From NCBI GenBank assembly GCA_021736385.1, contig JAIPFY010000008.1:1-64000 (forward strand): a DNA stretch of 64,000 nucleotides, in the 5' to 3' direction. Below, piece after piece: positions 36,387 to 44,436 of the stretch (position 1 is the stretch's first letter; every line of letters begins with the position of its first letter). The notes under the pieces are model-generated. The model saw only the letters and a list, made by a program, of their open reading frames with translations. It did not search any database and was not told the DNA's origin. The stretch is from Spirochaetia bacterium (GTDB taxonomy: Bacteria > Spirochaetota > Spirochaetia > CAKZLE01). Both the position numbers and the translations under genes were made by a program.

Positions 36387-36543
36387 CAGTATCGTAAAAA
36401 GTACAGAGCAGATCCTGCAGCTTGATTGATGAATCAGCAGGGAGCAGGACCATCTCAGATCAGGGACCGCTGTCCCCTCTGGCCGGAGACAGTCAGCGAT
36501 CGGACCCGCGGTAACCAATGATACAGACAGGTGCTGCACTCCT

Positions 36544-36553
36544 CTGGTATACT
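36544..36553 (+). promoter_or_regulatory. Extended -10 promoter of the methyltransferase gene
   Basis: TGGTATACT (36545-36553) is an extended -10 element 59 bp upstream of the ATG at 36613. The small hairpin CACCTTCAGGTG lies in the leader. Confidence 0.45.
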
Positions 36554-36612
36554 GTAGAGACACACCTTCAGGTGAAGCTGCTGTCGAACATCGTTCACGC
36601 TAAGGAGTCATC

Positions 36613-37341
36613 ATGGGATTCTACGAAGCTATCGCTCATCGCTATGATCTCATATTCCCCTTCTCTCAGGCTCAGAAGGACTTCGTCCTGAACAGCCTGA
36701 ACGACCCTGCCGCTGCAGCACTGCTGGAGATCGGCTGTGCCACAGGATCCCTCACTCTGGGATTGGCAGAGAGCTGTCAGCAGGTGACCGGTATCGATAT
36801 CGATGCGCAGATGATCGTCCGTGCCCGGAAGAAAGCAGCCCTGAGAGGCAGCACTGCAGAGATCCTCAGACTCGACATGCTCGAGATCGCACACAGGTTC
36901 TCAGCCGGGAGCTTCGATGCCGTCTGCTCTTTCGGTAATACGATCGTGCATCTTGAGAGTACCCGGCAGATGCTCGAGCTGCTGGGTGCTGTCCGTACGG
37001 TCCTCCGTGACCATGCCCCGCTGCATCTGCAGCTCATCAACTACGACAGGGTCCTCGATGAGCAGGTGACCTCACTACCGACGATCGAACGGGACATGAT
37101 CAGATTCGAACGGCAGTACCGCTATCTCGAGCATGAGCATCGTATCGAATTCTCTACGATCCTCTCTGATTCGGAGACCGGCAGCTCATCTTCACAGAAG
37201 GTCCTGCTCTATCCCCTGCGAAAGCAAGAACTGGAGCGACTGCTGCGAGAGGCAGGGTTCTCAGATCTCTCCTGGTATGGAGGCTTCGACGGCTCGGAGG
37301 CCCTGCCTACCAGCATCCCCCTGATCGTGACGGCACGGTAG
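36613..37341 (+). CDS. Class I SAM-dependent methyltransferase
   Basis: The 242-residue protein has motif I LLEIGCATGS (37-46), an acidic residue after the second strand (VTGIDIDAQM) and DAVCSFGNTIVHL as motif IV. The substrate cannot be read: small-molecule members of this type are numerous. AAGGAG is 5 nt before the ATG. It is monocistronic, transcribed away from the two-component genes and toward the deoR-type gene. Confidence 0.88.
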   Translation: MGFYEAIAHRYDLIFPFSQAQKDFVLNSLNDPAAAALLEIGCATGSLTLGLAESCQQVTGIDIDAQMIVRARKKAALRGSTAEILRLDMLEIAHRFSAGSFDAVCSFGNTIVHLESTRQMLELLGAVRTVLRDHAPLHLQLINYDRVLDEQVTSLPTIERDMIRFERQYRYLEHEHRIEFSTILSDSETGSSSSQKVLLYPLRKQELERLLREAGFSDLSWYGGFDGSEALPTSIPLIVTAR

Positions 37342-37424
37342 CCGTCCCTCACCGGGGGGACAGCCTGTCAGAGACCATCCGGTCCCCTTCCCCCCTCCTG
37401 TACACACACCACTTCATTATGACG

Positions 37425-38204
37425 CTAGTTCGCAGGATCGGTATCACAGAAGTGGCAGGCAACGTCGTGGGCCTCAAGAAGACTCACCCACTGGGCTGAG
37501 AGCGTCCTGTCGGTCACGACCACATCGATACCGCTGAAGTCGGTGATCGAGGCGAATGAGGTCTTGTCGAACTTGGTGTGATCAGAGGCCAGCACCTTGA
37601 GGGTCGACTGCCCGAGCATGGCCTTTCTCACATCAGCCTCCATCTCATGAGCATCGGTGATCCCCGTCTTCATATCGACCCCGTCACAGCAGATGAAGGT
37701 CTTGTCGGCATAATAGCCCCGTATGGCACTGACTGAGGAGTTCCCGACAAAGGTCCTCGTGAGCTCTCTCATAGTCCCGCCGATCCCGATGACCTTGATC
37801 CCCGGGTTGTCGGCAAGCCTGCAGGCGATCTCCGCAGCATTGGTGATCACCACCAGATTCTTGATGCTGATCAGTTCATGGGCGATCTCCATCGCTGTCG
37901 AGCTCCCATCGAGGAAGATGGTATCACCGACCTCTATCATCGTGGCACAGCAGCGGGCGATCTGCTTCTTCTGGGCGACATTGAAGACCTTTCTCATGGA
38001 GAGGGGGATGACCCGGTGCATGGTCTGCCTGATCGTGGCACCACCGTAGATCTTCTCGATCAGGCCCTCTGCGGCCATCTTGTTGAGGTCTCTGCGTATG
38101 GTCTCTTCTCCTACGCTGCACAGCTGACTGAGCTCTGAGACGGTCATACTGCTGCGTTCCTGGATCAGGTCGAAGATGAACTGTTTTCGTTCTACACCTA
38201 GCAT
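37425..38204 (-). CDS. DeoR-family transcriptional regulator
   Basis: The 259-residue regulator has the DeoR winged helix (TVSELSQLCSVGEETIRRDL, about residues 20-39) followed by IEKIYGGA, and the sugar-phosphate sensing domain with IFLDGSSTAMEIA. GGGAG is 7 nt before the ATG. It follows mtnA by 36 bp in the same direction, so it probably responds to a ribose-1-phosphate or ribulose-1-phosphate derivative and controls this operon. Confidence 0.92.
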   Translation of the reverse strand: MLGVERKQFIFDLIQERSSMTVSELSQLCSVGEETIRRDLNKMAAEGLIEKIYGGATIRQTMHRVIPLSMRKVFNVAQKKQIARCCATMIEVGDTIFLDGSSTAMEIAHELISIKNLVVITNAAEIACRLADNPGIKVIGIGGTMRELTRTFVGNSSVSAIRGYYADKTFICCDGVDMKTGITDAHEMEADVRKAMLGQSTLKVLASDHTKFDKTSFASITDFSGIDVVVTDRTLSAQWVSLLEAHDVACHFCDTDPAN

Positions 38205-38240
38205 CGCTCTGCTCCCTCCCGGGACTGGTATGTGCCTCTT

Positions 38241-39296
38241 CTAGGAGAAGATCCTCTTCAGATTCTCTCCATAGGGGGCCTGTATGATACCCTTCTCAGT
38301 GATCAGACCGGTAACGAGCCGGTTCGGTGTCACATCGAAAGCCGGGTTCCTGACTTTGATCCCTTCAGGTCCTGTCCTGCGTGCCCCGAAGAAGGTGATC
38401 TCATCTGCTCCCCGTTCTTCGATCTCGATCAGATCGCCTGAGGCGGTCGCCAGATCTATCGTCGATGAGGGGCAGGCCACATAGAAGGGAATACCGAAGT
38501 AGTCGGCAAGGATAGCCACTCCCATCGTCCCGATCTTATTGGCGACATCTCCGTTCGCCGCGACCCGGTCGGTCCCGACGATGACCATGTCGATCAGTCC
38601 CTCTGCCATCATACTGGCGGCCATGTTGTCGCTGATCAGGGTCACATCGATCCCAGCCTGCTGCAGCTCCCAGCTGGTCAGTCGCGCACCCTGAAGCAGC
38701 GGTCTGGTCTCATCTGCATAGACCCTGAAGGCGATGCCCTGCTCATGTGCCAGGTACATCGGCGCAGTGGCCGTTCCCAGTTCAGAGGTGGCCAGAGCTC
38801 CTGCGTTGCAGTGGGTAAGGATCCCCATCCCCTCTCTGATCAGCGGCAGTCCATGCTCACCCATGCCCCGGCACAGCAGCTTATCTTCTTCATGGATCAG
38901 GACCGCTTCAGCTTTGAGTGCCTGGTAGATCACCTGAGTACCGTTTACTGCGGTCTGCTCCGCTCTGGCGACCATTCTCTTCAGTGCCCAGGAGAGATTG
39001 ACGGCAGTAGGGCGTGAACTGTCAAGGTAGGCAGCCTGGCTGCGTACCTTCGCAAGGAACTCCTGCTCAGAGGCATCAAGATGGTCCCTGACTCCCAGGA
39101 CCAGTCCATAGGCTCCTGCGATCCCGATCGCAGGGGCTCCCCTGACTTTCAGCTTCTTGATCGAATCCCACACCTGCTCACTGTCGAGCTGCTCTTCCTG
39201 GATGACATCGACCGGCAGTCTGGTCTGATCGAGGAAGAAGAGTCTCTCCCCGTCCCAGGTGACCGATCGTGTCTGTGCTGCATCATAGTTCTTCAT
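38241..39296 (-). CDS. mtnA: S-methyl-5-thioribose-1-phosphate isomerase
   Basis: The 351-residue enzyme isomerises 5-methylthioribose-1-phosphate to the ribulose form. It has KVRGAPAIGIAGAYG, the catalytic cysteine in THCNAGALATSELG (about 160) and the catalytic aspartate in VGTDRVAANGDVANKIGT (about 240). Length and motifs are typical. AAGG lies 9 nt upstream of the ATG. The leader is about 215 nt and contains a 30-codon ORF and a hairpin. No mtnK or other methionine-salvage gene is in the window. 5-deoxyribose-1-phosphate is a known alternative substrate. Confidence 0.93.
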   Translation of the reverse strand: MKNYDAAQTRSVTWDGERLFFLDQTRLPVDVIQEEQLDSEQVWDSIKKLKVRGAPAIGIAGAYGLVLGVRDHLDASEQEFLAKVRSQAAYLDSSRPTAVNLSWALKRMVARAEQTAVNGTQVIYQALKAEAVLIHEEDKLLCRGMGEHGLPLIREGMGILTHCNAGALATSELGTATAPMYLAHEQGIAFRVYADETRPLLQGARLTSWELQQAGIDVTLISDNMAASMMAEGLIDMVIVGTDRVAANGDVANKIGTMGVAILADYFGIPFYVACPSSTIDLATASGDLIEIEERGADEITFFGARRTGPEGIKVRNPAFDVTPNRLVTGLITEKGIIQAPYGENLKRIFS

Positions 39297-39324
39297 CGTG
39301 TCATACCTTCTTTCATATAGTGTG

Positions 39325-39349
39325 CAGGATCCTCATACATCCGATCCTG
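39325..39349 (-). promoter_or_regulatory. Hairpin in the mtnA leader
   Basis: CAGGATC (39325-39331) pairs with GATCCTG (39343-39349) around an 11-nt loop, 29 nt upstream of the mtnA start. No T-run follows, so it is not a terminator by itself. Confidence 0.35.
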
Positions 39350-39392
39350 TCATGACTTCTGTACTCATCTGATCTATCGCTGATGCACACCT

Positions 39393-39485
39393 TCACAGCT
39401 GTGTATCAGGGGTTCTCTCCTTCACGCACCTCTGTGCATGCAGGGTCCCTGCCAGTCGCGCAGCACAAGGATGATGGCGTTTCAT
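39393..39485 (-). CDS. Candidate 30-residue leader ORF before mtnA
   Basis: A short ORF starts at ATG 39485 behind GGAGGAG (4 nt spacing), one of the better ribosome sites in the region. It encodes MKRHHPCAARL, then a basic, cysteine-containing tail ending in PDTQL. It sits inside the mtnA leader, about 100 nt before mtnA. It could be a regulatory leader peptide or chance; it has no recognised homologue. Confidence 0.3.
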   Translation of the reverse strand: MKRHHPCAARLAGTLHAQRCVKERTPDTQL

Positions 39486-39516
39486 AGCTCCTCCAATGCT
39501 GCAGCATCTGAATCGT

Positions 39517-39544
39517 AGTGTAGCATGACTTCATCATAAATCAA
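39517..39544 (-). promoter_or_regulatory. Probable promoter of the mtnA-deoR operon
   Basis: On the minus strand TTGATT (39544-39539), 16 bp and TACACT (39522-39517) each match four of six consensus positions. Transcription would start near 39510, giving a leader of about 215 nt. Confidence 0.45.
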
Positions 39545-39739
39545 GTAGATTAATTCATAATTACTATACAATATTTATATGATTCAACATCTTTCAACAT
39601 AGAATTGATATGATCTGGCAGAGTTCAGCTGAGGATGATGCAATTTCAAGGCATTAATTCTTGAAAAGCAGAGATACTTCGAACATACATACTATGAGGA
39701 TTTGTATGTCGAACTTCCATCGAAAAGGGAATCACACTC
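39545..39739. other. AT-rich spacer without recognisable gene
   Basis: This stretch between the mtnA promoter and a 49-codon ORF has many stops on both strands. I see no tRNA, repeat or riboswitch core. It may hold upstream control sites for mtnA. Confidence 0.4.
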
Positions 39740-39889
39740 TTACTGACCTGCATCAGAAGCACTGGGAAAAGAGCCAAATATTTTCAGATAAACACCATCA
39801 GGACTACCTGCATCACAGATGCCTATAGCCAACTCTTTCGTTCGATCACAATCAGATCTGTTGATGATCTTGCCGTTGAGCAGGCTCAT
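39740..39889 (-). CDS. Candidate 49-residue small protein, unknown
   Basis: The ORF begins MSLLNGKIINRSDCDRTKEL at 39889 and ends with FPSASDAGQ. A weak ribosome site (AGGA, about 5 nt spacing) precedes it. The middle part GICDAGSPDGVYLKIFG reads like ordinary protein sequence. It could be a real small gene, or a remnant left between the GH116 locus and mtnA. No promoter was identified. Confidence 0.25.
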   Translation of the reverse strand: MSLLNGKIINRSDCDRTKELAIGICDAGSPDGVYLKIFGSFPSASDAGQ

Positions 39890-39950
39890 ACGATCCTATA
39901 CCAAAGATTCATCTAACCAAAGACATCAAGGATAGGTGTATAACGTCGAA

Positions 39951-39980
39951 CAGGGCATCTGTCTCTCAACAGATGCCCTG
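39951..39980 (-). terminator. Hairpin after the GH116 gene
   Basis: CAGGGCATCTGT (39951-39962) pairs perfectly with ACAGATGCCCTG (39969-39980) around a 6-nt loop, 19 nt downstream of the GH116 stop. The exit carries only a short TT, so termination may be incomplete or Rho-aided. Confidence 0.6.
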
Positions 39981-39999
39981 CGGCTGGCATGTTCAATTC

Positions 40000-42633
40000 T
40001 CACTTTGAGACGATGGTCAACACATCACCGGATTCCAGCTTCAAGGTATCGGAAAATGAGATCTTACCAGATTCGATATATGAATGTACCAGTTCACTGT
40101 TCAGCTCTACTGTGACATCGTCTGAAGAACAGGGGAGACCAAGGGTCTTCAGCTTCAGACCGCCACCTGTCACTGTGATAGTCCAATCTTCCTCTATTCG
40201 CGATACACCTCCCCAGCCGGTGCTGAAGCTCCACAAGAATGAACAATCCCCAGAAGGGATAGGGTCGAAAGAGATATGATGCGTTCTGGCATCATAGGAA
40301 AACCCTGAGAACGTTAGCAACAAAGCATAACTGGCCATGGACCGTGCATAATTACTGCCACACTCTATCTCATTCCATGGATTTCTCTTATATCCATCAT
40401 ACCGATCTCGAATCCCACTTACGATACTCAAACCCTCTTCGTAAAGACCTCTTCGTATCATCAGATCCGCAGCTGCATATTCAAATCCATGCATGGTCTC
40501 CTGAGAATACGGTACAGGTATTGCCGGACGCTCTACACCCTCCGGCCAGGAACAGATCACTATTCCCGCCTCATCATTCAGGCAGTAGATTCTGCAGGGG
40601 TTGTACGAGTCTCGCATATGTTCACGGAAGTTATACTTATATATCGAACGAAGTGCTGTTTTGCATTTCTCTTCCTCAAAGATACTACCTAACCCATAGA
40701 TATCAGCATGCCACTGACCAAGCATCTGATCCAACGCTACACCTTGTCCCATCTGATACTTCAGCTCCTGATGTTCATCACTGTAATACACATCATATAG
40801 CGATCCACCTTCATTCACCAGATTATACTGATCTTTTGACGCATACGGATCCAGTATCCCACGATCTGAAAGATCGATATCCTGGATGAAATATTCACCA
40901 TTGAACAATCGGGTATTTAGGATCTCTACCCCACGAGAGAATACCATCGAGAATTCTTCTGCTGCCTGTCTATCTGCAAGAGCTTCTGCCATCTCAGCGG
41001 CAGCTTTCAAAGCTCCCAGATACATACCTGAAAGCCATGCATTCGCTCCAAAGAGTTCCATATCCAGTGTGTGATGCTGTCTCCCGGAGATAACGCCTGA
41101 TCGTTCAGGATCCCATTGATCAACATTATCAGCTGACCAGGCAAATGCCACAGAGGCTTTCACCCTTGGCCACAACTTCTTGAGCCAAGCATCATCTCCG
41201 CATATCTTCCATTCTCGATACGTCTTCATAACAGTAGCCATTTGTCCATCGACCGCAGGTCGAAAGTGCCAGCGGGGAGCACCCATTGGCAGCATGAGCC
41301 TGAATGTAAGACTACCGTCCTCTGCCCAGTTATATCGATACTCAGCCTCTCTCATTCCCCTTGCAAGGGATGGAAACAGAAAAGGCAACACCTGAGCATA
41401 CCCCCAAACGTGTGTGCAGGATCCTTCACAGGAACCTTCGCTCACGCCAACGCCTTCCCATCCGTACAGCGTACCATCCTCGAGTCGCCATACTGTAGGA
41501 CTCTTCAGAATCGAGACATTTGCAGAAACTGCATCAAGAGCAGCATCGGGAAGTGTCGATGCGAACAACATATCAGTATAGGCCTTTGTCCCCGCATAGA
41601 GAGTATCCCAATTTCTCAGGGCATATGAGGAGGAATCAAGTGAATCCTCCCATAGTACCGCATAATAGTTCTTCCAGCTCTTAGACATCCATGTCAGTTC
41701 TTCTTCAGTATAGTCAGTAGACCTGCCTGCCGTCATCCTGCCCCATGTATTCTTATTGTTCGGATGATTCCACGATAGAACAAAGCGTACCGTGCGGCTT
41801 TCTCCCGGTTCAAGTCGGATATGTGCAGACATCAACGCATGATCTCTGATGGTCCGATCTGCAGGTTCATACGTCCTCTGGATAAAAGGTCCTTTGTGTA
41901 GAGTATCCTTCCAGTAGACTTCCAGAGCATCGAACCACTCACCTCGATACAGATACTCTTGATACGATACATCTTCTGCATCAGTCGCCAGGCAAAGGTC
42001 CCCCGATGCAACATCATCTGGATCACGATCAACGGAGTCTAACGTCAGTGAAGAGTTGCCTTGCTGATGTATGAACCTGTTTCTGGTTCTACCGGTATAA
42101 GGATTACCCACTACTCCGGTAATATAATAATCCAGCGGTCTGTCCTGATCATTCGTCACTTCGTATGAAAAAAATGCTGCGGGTATGCTGCTATTATCTG
42201 GTTGATGTGGAATAAGCGGATTGAACGCCTCTACCGATACCAATCCCGGGAATTGAGGATCATCGAACTCGATCTTTGCAATCGGATAAGTACCGTTAAA
42301 AGTATTTGAACGGAAATGGGGCATCCCAGCCAAAGTCTCTCGCAAAGGGCCCCATCCGAACCCCTCATAGAACGAAGGTCTTCCCATCTCTCCGGTGAAC
42401 GGAGGCAATTGATCACCCTGCAGTATTCGTGCATCAAGCACTTGCTCAGAATCCTCTACCTTGATCGCGAAATGAGTCAGACCGTTATAGCGACCTTTTG
42501 CGGGACGATTGAAGATCTCCCAGTCATTGAGATGACCATTGCCAGCTAATCCTATACAGCCGCTACCAATCCCTCCCAATGGAAACGATATTGCAGATTG
42601 ATGATCATCTGAATAGTTGAATGTATGTTTCAT
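40000..42633 (-). CDS. Glycoside hydrolase family 116 beta-glucosidase-like enzyme
   Basis: The 877-residue protein has the N-terminal beta-domain motif FPLGGIGSGCIGLAGNGHLN and, in the (alpha/alpha)6 barrel, GSCEGSCTHVWGYAQVLPFL, both typical of GH116 (GBA2-type glucosylceramidases and bacterial beta-glucosidases or xylosidases). The acid/base region is in CLNDEAGIVICSWPEGVERP-like sequence (LNDEAGIVICSWP). There is no signal peptide, so it acts on imported oligosaccharides or glycosides. AGGAG lies 5 nt before the ATG. It is the last gene of an operon with a CUT1 importer, whose substrate it probably hydrolyses. Confidence 0.9.
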   Translation of the reverse strand: MKHTFNYSDDHQSAISFPLGGIGSGCIGLAGNGHLNDWEIFNRPAKGRYNGLTHFAIKVEDSEQVLDARILQGDQLPPFTGEMGRPSFYEGFGWGPLRETLAGMPHFRSNTFNGTYPIAKIEFDDPQFPGLVSVEAFNPLIPHQPDNSSIPAAFFSYEVTNDQDRPLDYYITGVVGNPYTGRTRNRFIHQQGNSSLTLDSVDRDPDDVASGDLCLATDAEDVSYQEYLYRGEWFDALEVYWKDTLHKGPFIQRTYEPADRTIRDHALMSAHIRLEPGESRTVRFVLSWNHPNNKNTWGRMTAGRSTDYTEEELTWMSKSWKNYYAVLWEDSLDSSSYALRNWDTLYAGTKAYTDMLFASTLPDAALDAVSANVSILKSPTVWRLEDGTLYGWEGVGVSEGSCEGSCTHVWGYAQVLPFLFPSLARGMREAEYRYNWAEDGSLTFRLMLPMGAPRWHFRPAVDGQMATVMKTYREWKICGDDAWLKKLWPRVKASVAFAWSADNVDQWDPERSGVISGRQHHTLDMELFGANAWLSGMYLGALKAAAEMAEALADRQAAEEFSMVFSRGVEILNTRLFNGEYFIQDIDLSDRGILDPYASKDQYNLVNEGGSLYDVYYSDEHQELKYQMGQGVALDQMLGQWHADIYGLGSIFEEEKCKTALRSIYKYNFREHMRDSYNPCRIYCLNDEAGIVICSWPEGVERPAIPVPYSQETMHGFEYAAADLMIRRGLYEEGLSIVSGIRDRYDGYKRNPWNEIECGSNYARSMASYALLLTFSGFSYDARTHHISFDPIPSGDCSFLWSFSTGWGGVSRIEEDWTITVTGGGLKLKTLGLPCSSDDVTVELNSELVHSYIESGKISFSDTLKLESGDVLTIVSK

Positions 42634-42656
42634 AGTAACTCCTAATTTATGTATTA

Positions 42657-43505
42657 TCAGCCCTTGATACCGCCTGCGGCGGTGCCTTCGATAATGTACT
42701 TTTGCCCGAATGCATACAGCAAGGCAGGGGGAATAATGGAAAGGACAACTCCGGCTAGAATCACAGAAGTACTGCCATTACCCATAAACCCATTCAGAGT
42801 ATAGAGACCGAGAGGAAGTGTCATATAGCGCTGACTGGTAATAAATATCAATGGTCTGAAAAAGTCATTCCATACCAAAAGAAAATGCATGATCCCTGCA
42901 ACAGCAAGTGAAGAACGCACCATTGGCAGAATGATCTGAAAGAAGATTGTGAATCGTCCAGCCCCATCCATATAGGCAGCCTCATCATAGCTTAATGGTA
43001 TCGTAGCCATAAACTGTCTCAGGAGAAACACAGCAAGAGGAAAGACCATATTGGGGAGAATAAGAGCATACAGGGAGTCATACAGACCGATCTTGCTCAT
43101 CATGATGAAGAGAGGGATGATGGTCACCTGTGCCGGGACCATCATTCCTGCAAGAATAAGCAGAAGGACCATCTGTGCTCCTTTGAAGGGGATTCGAACC
43201 AGCGCAAAAGCAGCCATGGCAGAGAAGAACAGCTGAATACACATAGCAACAAAGGCAACGGTAAAGCTATTTATAAAGAACTTGAAAAACGGCAGCGTGG
43301 TAAACACTTTCCCATAGTTTGACCAGAGTAAGGGCAGCTTGGGTATCAGAGAAGGCGGTAATCGAAGAGATTCCTGAGGTACCCTCAAAGATGTTGCGAA
43401 CATCCACATCAAAGGAAGAAGGACTAATACTCCCACAAGGACTGCTACTGCAAAGGTAATCAGCTGTTTTGGAGAGCTGAACTTATTTCGTATGTTAATA
43501 ATCAT
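42657..43505 (-). CDS. CUT1 ABC transporter permease (MalG type)
   Basis: The permease of 282 residues starts at MIINIRNKF. It has six helices and the EAA loop DEAAYMDGAGRFTIFFQII, and ends QKYIIEGTAAGGIKG. The ATG at 43505 is chosen over 43529 because it keeps a small 11-bp overlap with the upstream permease; neither has a clear ribosome site. It belongs to the importer of the GH116 operon. Confidence 0.9.
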   Translation of the reverse strand: MIINIRNKFSSPKQLITFAVAVLVGVLVLLPLMWMFATSLRVPQESLRLPPSLIPKLPLLWSNYGKVFTTLPFFKFFINSFTVAFVAMCIQLFFSAMAAFALVRIPFKGAQMVLLLILAGMMVPAQVTIIPLFIMMSKIGLYDSLYALILPNMVFPLAVFLLRQFMATIPLSYDEAAYMDGAGRFTIFFQIILPMVRSSLAVAGIMHFLLVWNDFFRPLIFITSQRYMTLPLGLYTLNGFMGNGSTSVILAGVVLSIIPPALLYAFGQKYIIEGTAAGGIKG

Positions 43506-44370
43506 AGTTGACCCACTTTTTCGATACATTCAGCTGAATCAGGGTAAACACCGCCAGAAGTACAAAGAGACTGATTGCTATGGCAGATGAATAACCAAAA
43601 TTGAATTCCCGGTAAGCTGTCTCATAGATATACAGGTTCAACGTCCTGGTTGCATCACCGGGACCTCCACCCGTCAAAAAGAACGGCTCATCAAAGATCT
43701 GAGAAGAAGCTATAAACAGATTCAGTACGACAAAGAAAATAGTCGGAGTCAGCAGAGGGAACGTAATATGTTTGAACACGGTAAAAGGGTTCGCACCGTC
43801 GATCCGTGCAGCCTCATAATAGGTGATCGGGATGTTTCCCAATCCTATGTAAAAATACAGAAAGGCATTTCCTGCAAATTTCCATAAACTGAAGATAGCA
43901 ATCGTACCATACACCCAAAACGGATCGTTCAGCCAGGGAATAGCATCAACACCAACCTGTGAAAGAAAATAGTTAATGATCCCCAAATCTTTATTGAAAA
44001 TATATCTCCATGCTATCGCAACTGAGGCCGTCGTAAGAATACAGGGAAAATAGTAGAGAAACCGAAATACATGCTGGGTTCCATGTGCCAGAGAACGTAC
44101 CAGCAGCGCAAGGAAAAGACCGAAGACCGTATGCATCGTCACAAGCATAACAACAAGTTTCAAAGTGTTCGCATAGATCTTCGGTGTCCTGGAATAGGTA
44201 AACAGTCGAGTGAAGTTCTTAAGGCCGACAAATTCAGAAGCTGAGATTATATCATACTTGGTGAATGCCAGATAAAAACAGAACAGTATTGGTATATAGA
44301 GAAATAACACATAGGTGAGAAATGTCGGTCCTAGAAAGATCAATGCATCTTTTTTATTAGATTGTTTCAT
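43495..44370 (-). CDS. CUT1 ABC transporter permease (MalF type)
   Basis: The 291-residue permease has six membrane helices, an N-terminal FLYIPILFCFYLAFTKYD segment and the EAA loop YYEAARIDGANPFTVFKHI. GGAG lies 7 nt before the ATG. It is separated from the binding protein gene by a hairpin, and forms a heterodimer with the next permease. Confidence 0.92.
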   Translation of the reverse strand: MKQSNKKDALIFLGPTFLTYVLFLYIPILFCFYLAFTKYDIISASEFVGLKNFTRLFTYSRTPKIYANTLKLVVMLVTMHTVFGLFLALLVRSLAHGTQHVFRFLYYFPCILTTASVAIAWRYIFNKDLGIINYFLSQVGVDAIPWLNDPFWVYGTIAIFSLWKFAGNAFLYFYIGLGNIPITYYEAARIDGANPFTVFKHITFPLLTPTIFFVVLNLFIASSQIFDEPFFLTGGGPGDATRTLNLYIYETAYREFNFGYSSAIAISLFVLLAVFTLIQLNVSKKWVNYDY

Positions 44371-44387
44371 ACCTGAACTCCAAGATG

Positions 44388-44426
44388 TTCATCCGGGCTC
44401 GTTCGTCTACGAATAGCCCGGATGAA
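44388..44426 (-). promoter_or_regulatory. Intercistronic hairpin after the binding-protein gene
   Basis: TTCATCCGGGCT (44388-44399) pairs perfectly with AGCCCGGATGAA (44415-44426) around a 15-nt loop that itself contains TTCGT/ACGAA. It is 10 nt after the stop of the binding protein and has no T-run at its exit, as for the hairpins at 13978 and 22378. Confidence 0.68.
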
Positions 44427-44436
44427 GAACTGTTCG

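Noticed and set aside
36372-36563. 64-residue N-terminal extension of the NarX-type kinase
   Set aside because: The extension has no membrane pattern, lies in a promoter region and has no ribosome site; the ATG at 36371 directly precedes the first helix.
37342-37424. GGGGAC/GTCCCC inverted repeat as terminator between methyltransferase and deoR genes
   Set aside because: Only six pairs with a 20-nt loop and no T-run; too weak to call.
39297-39516. SAM-type riboswitch in the mtnA leader
   Set aside because: I looked for SAM riboswitch core motifs and saw none; only a small ORF and a 7-bp hairpin are visible.
39665-39916. Plus-strand coding-like stretch ending in YQRFI before a stop near 39916
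   Set aside because: It has an internal stop upstream, no start with a ribosome site and no known similarity; the minus-strand 49-codon ORF is slightly better.
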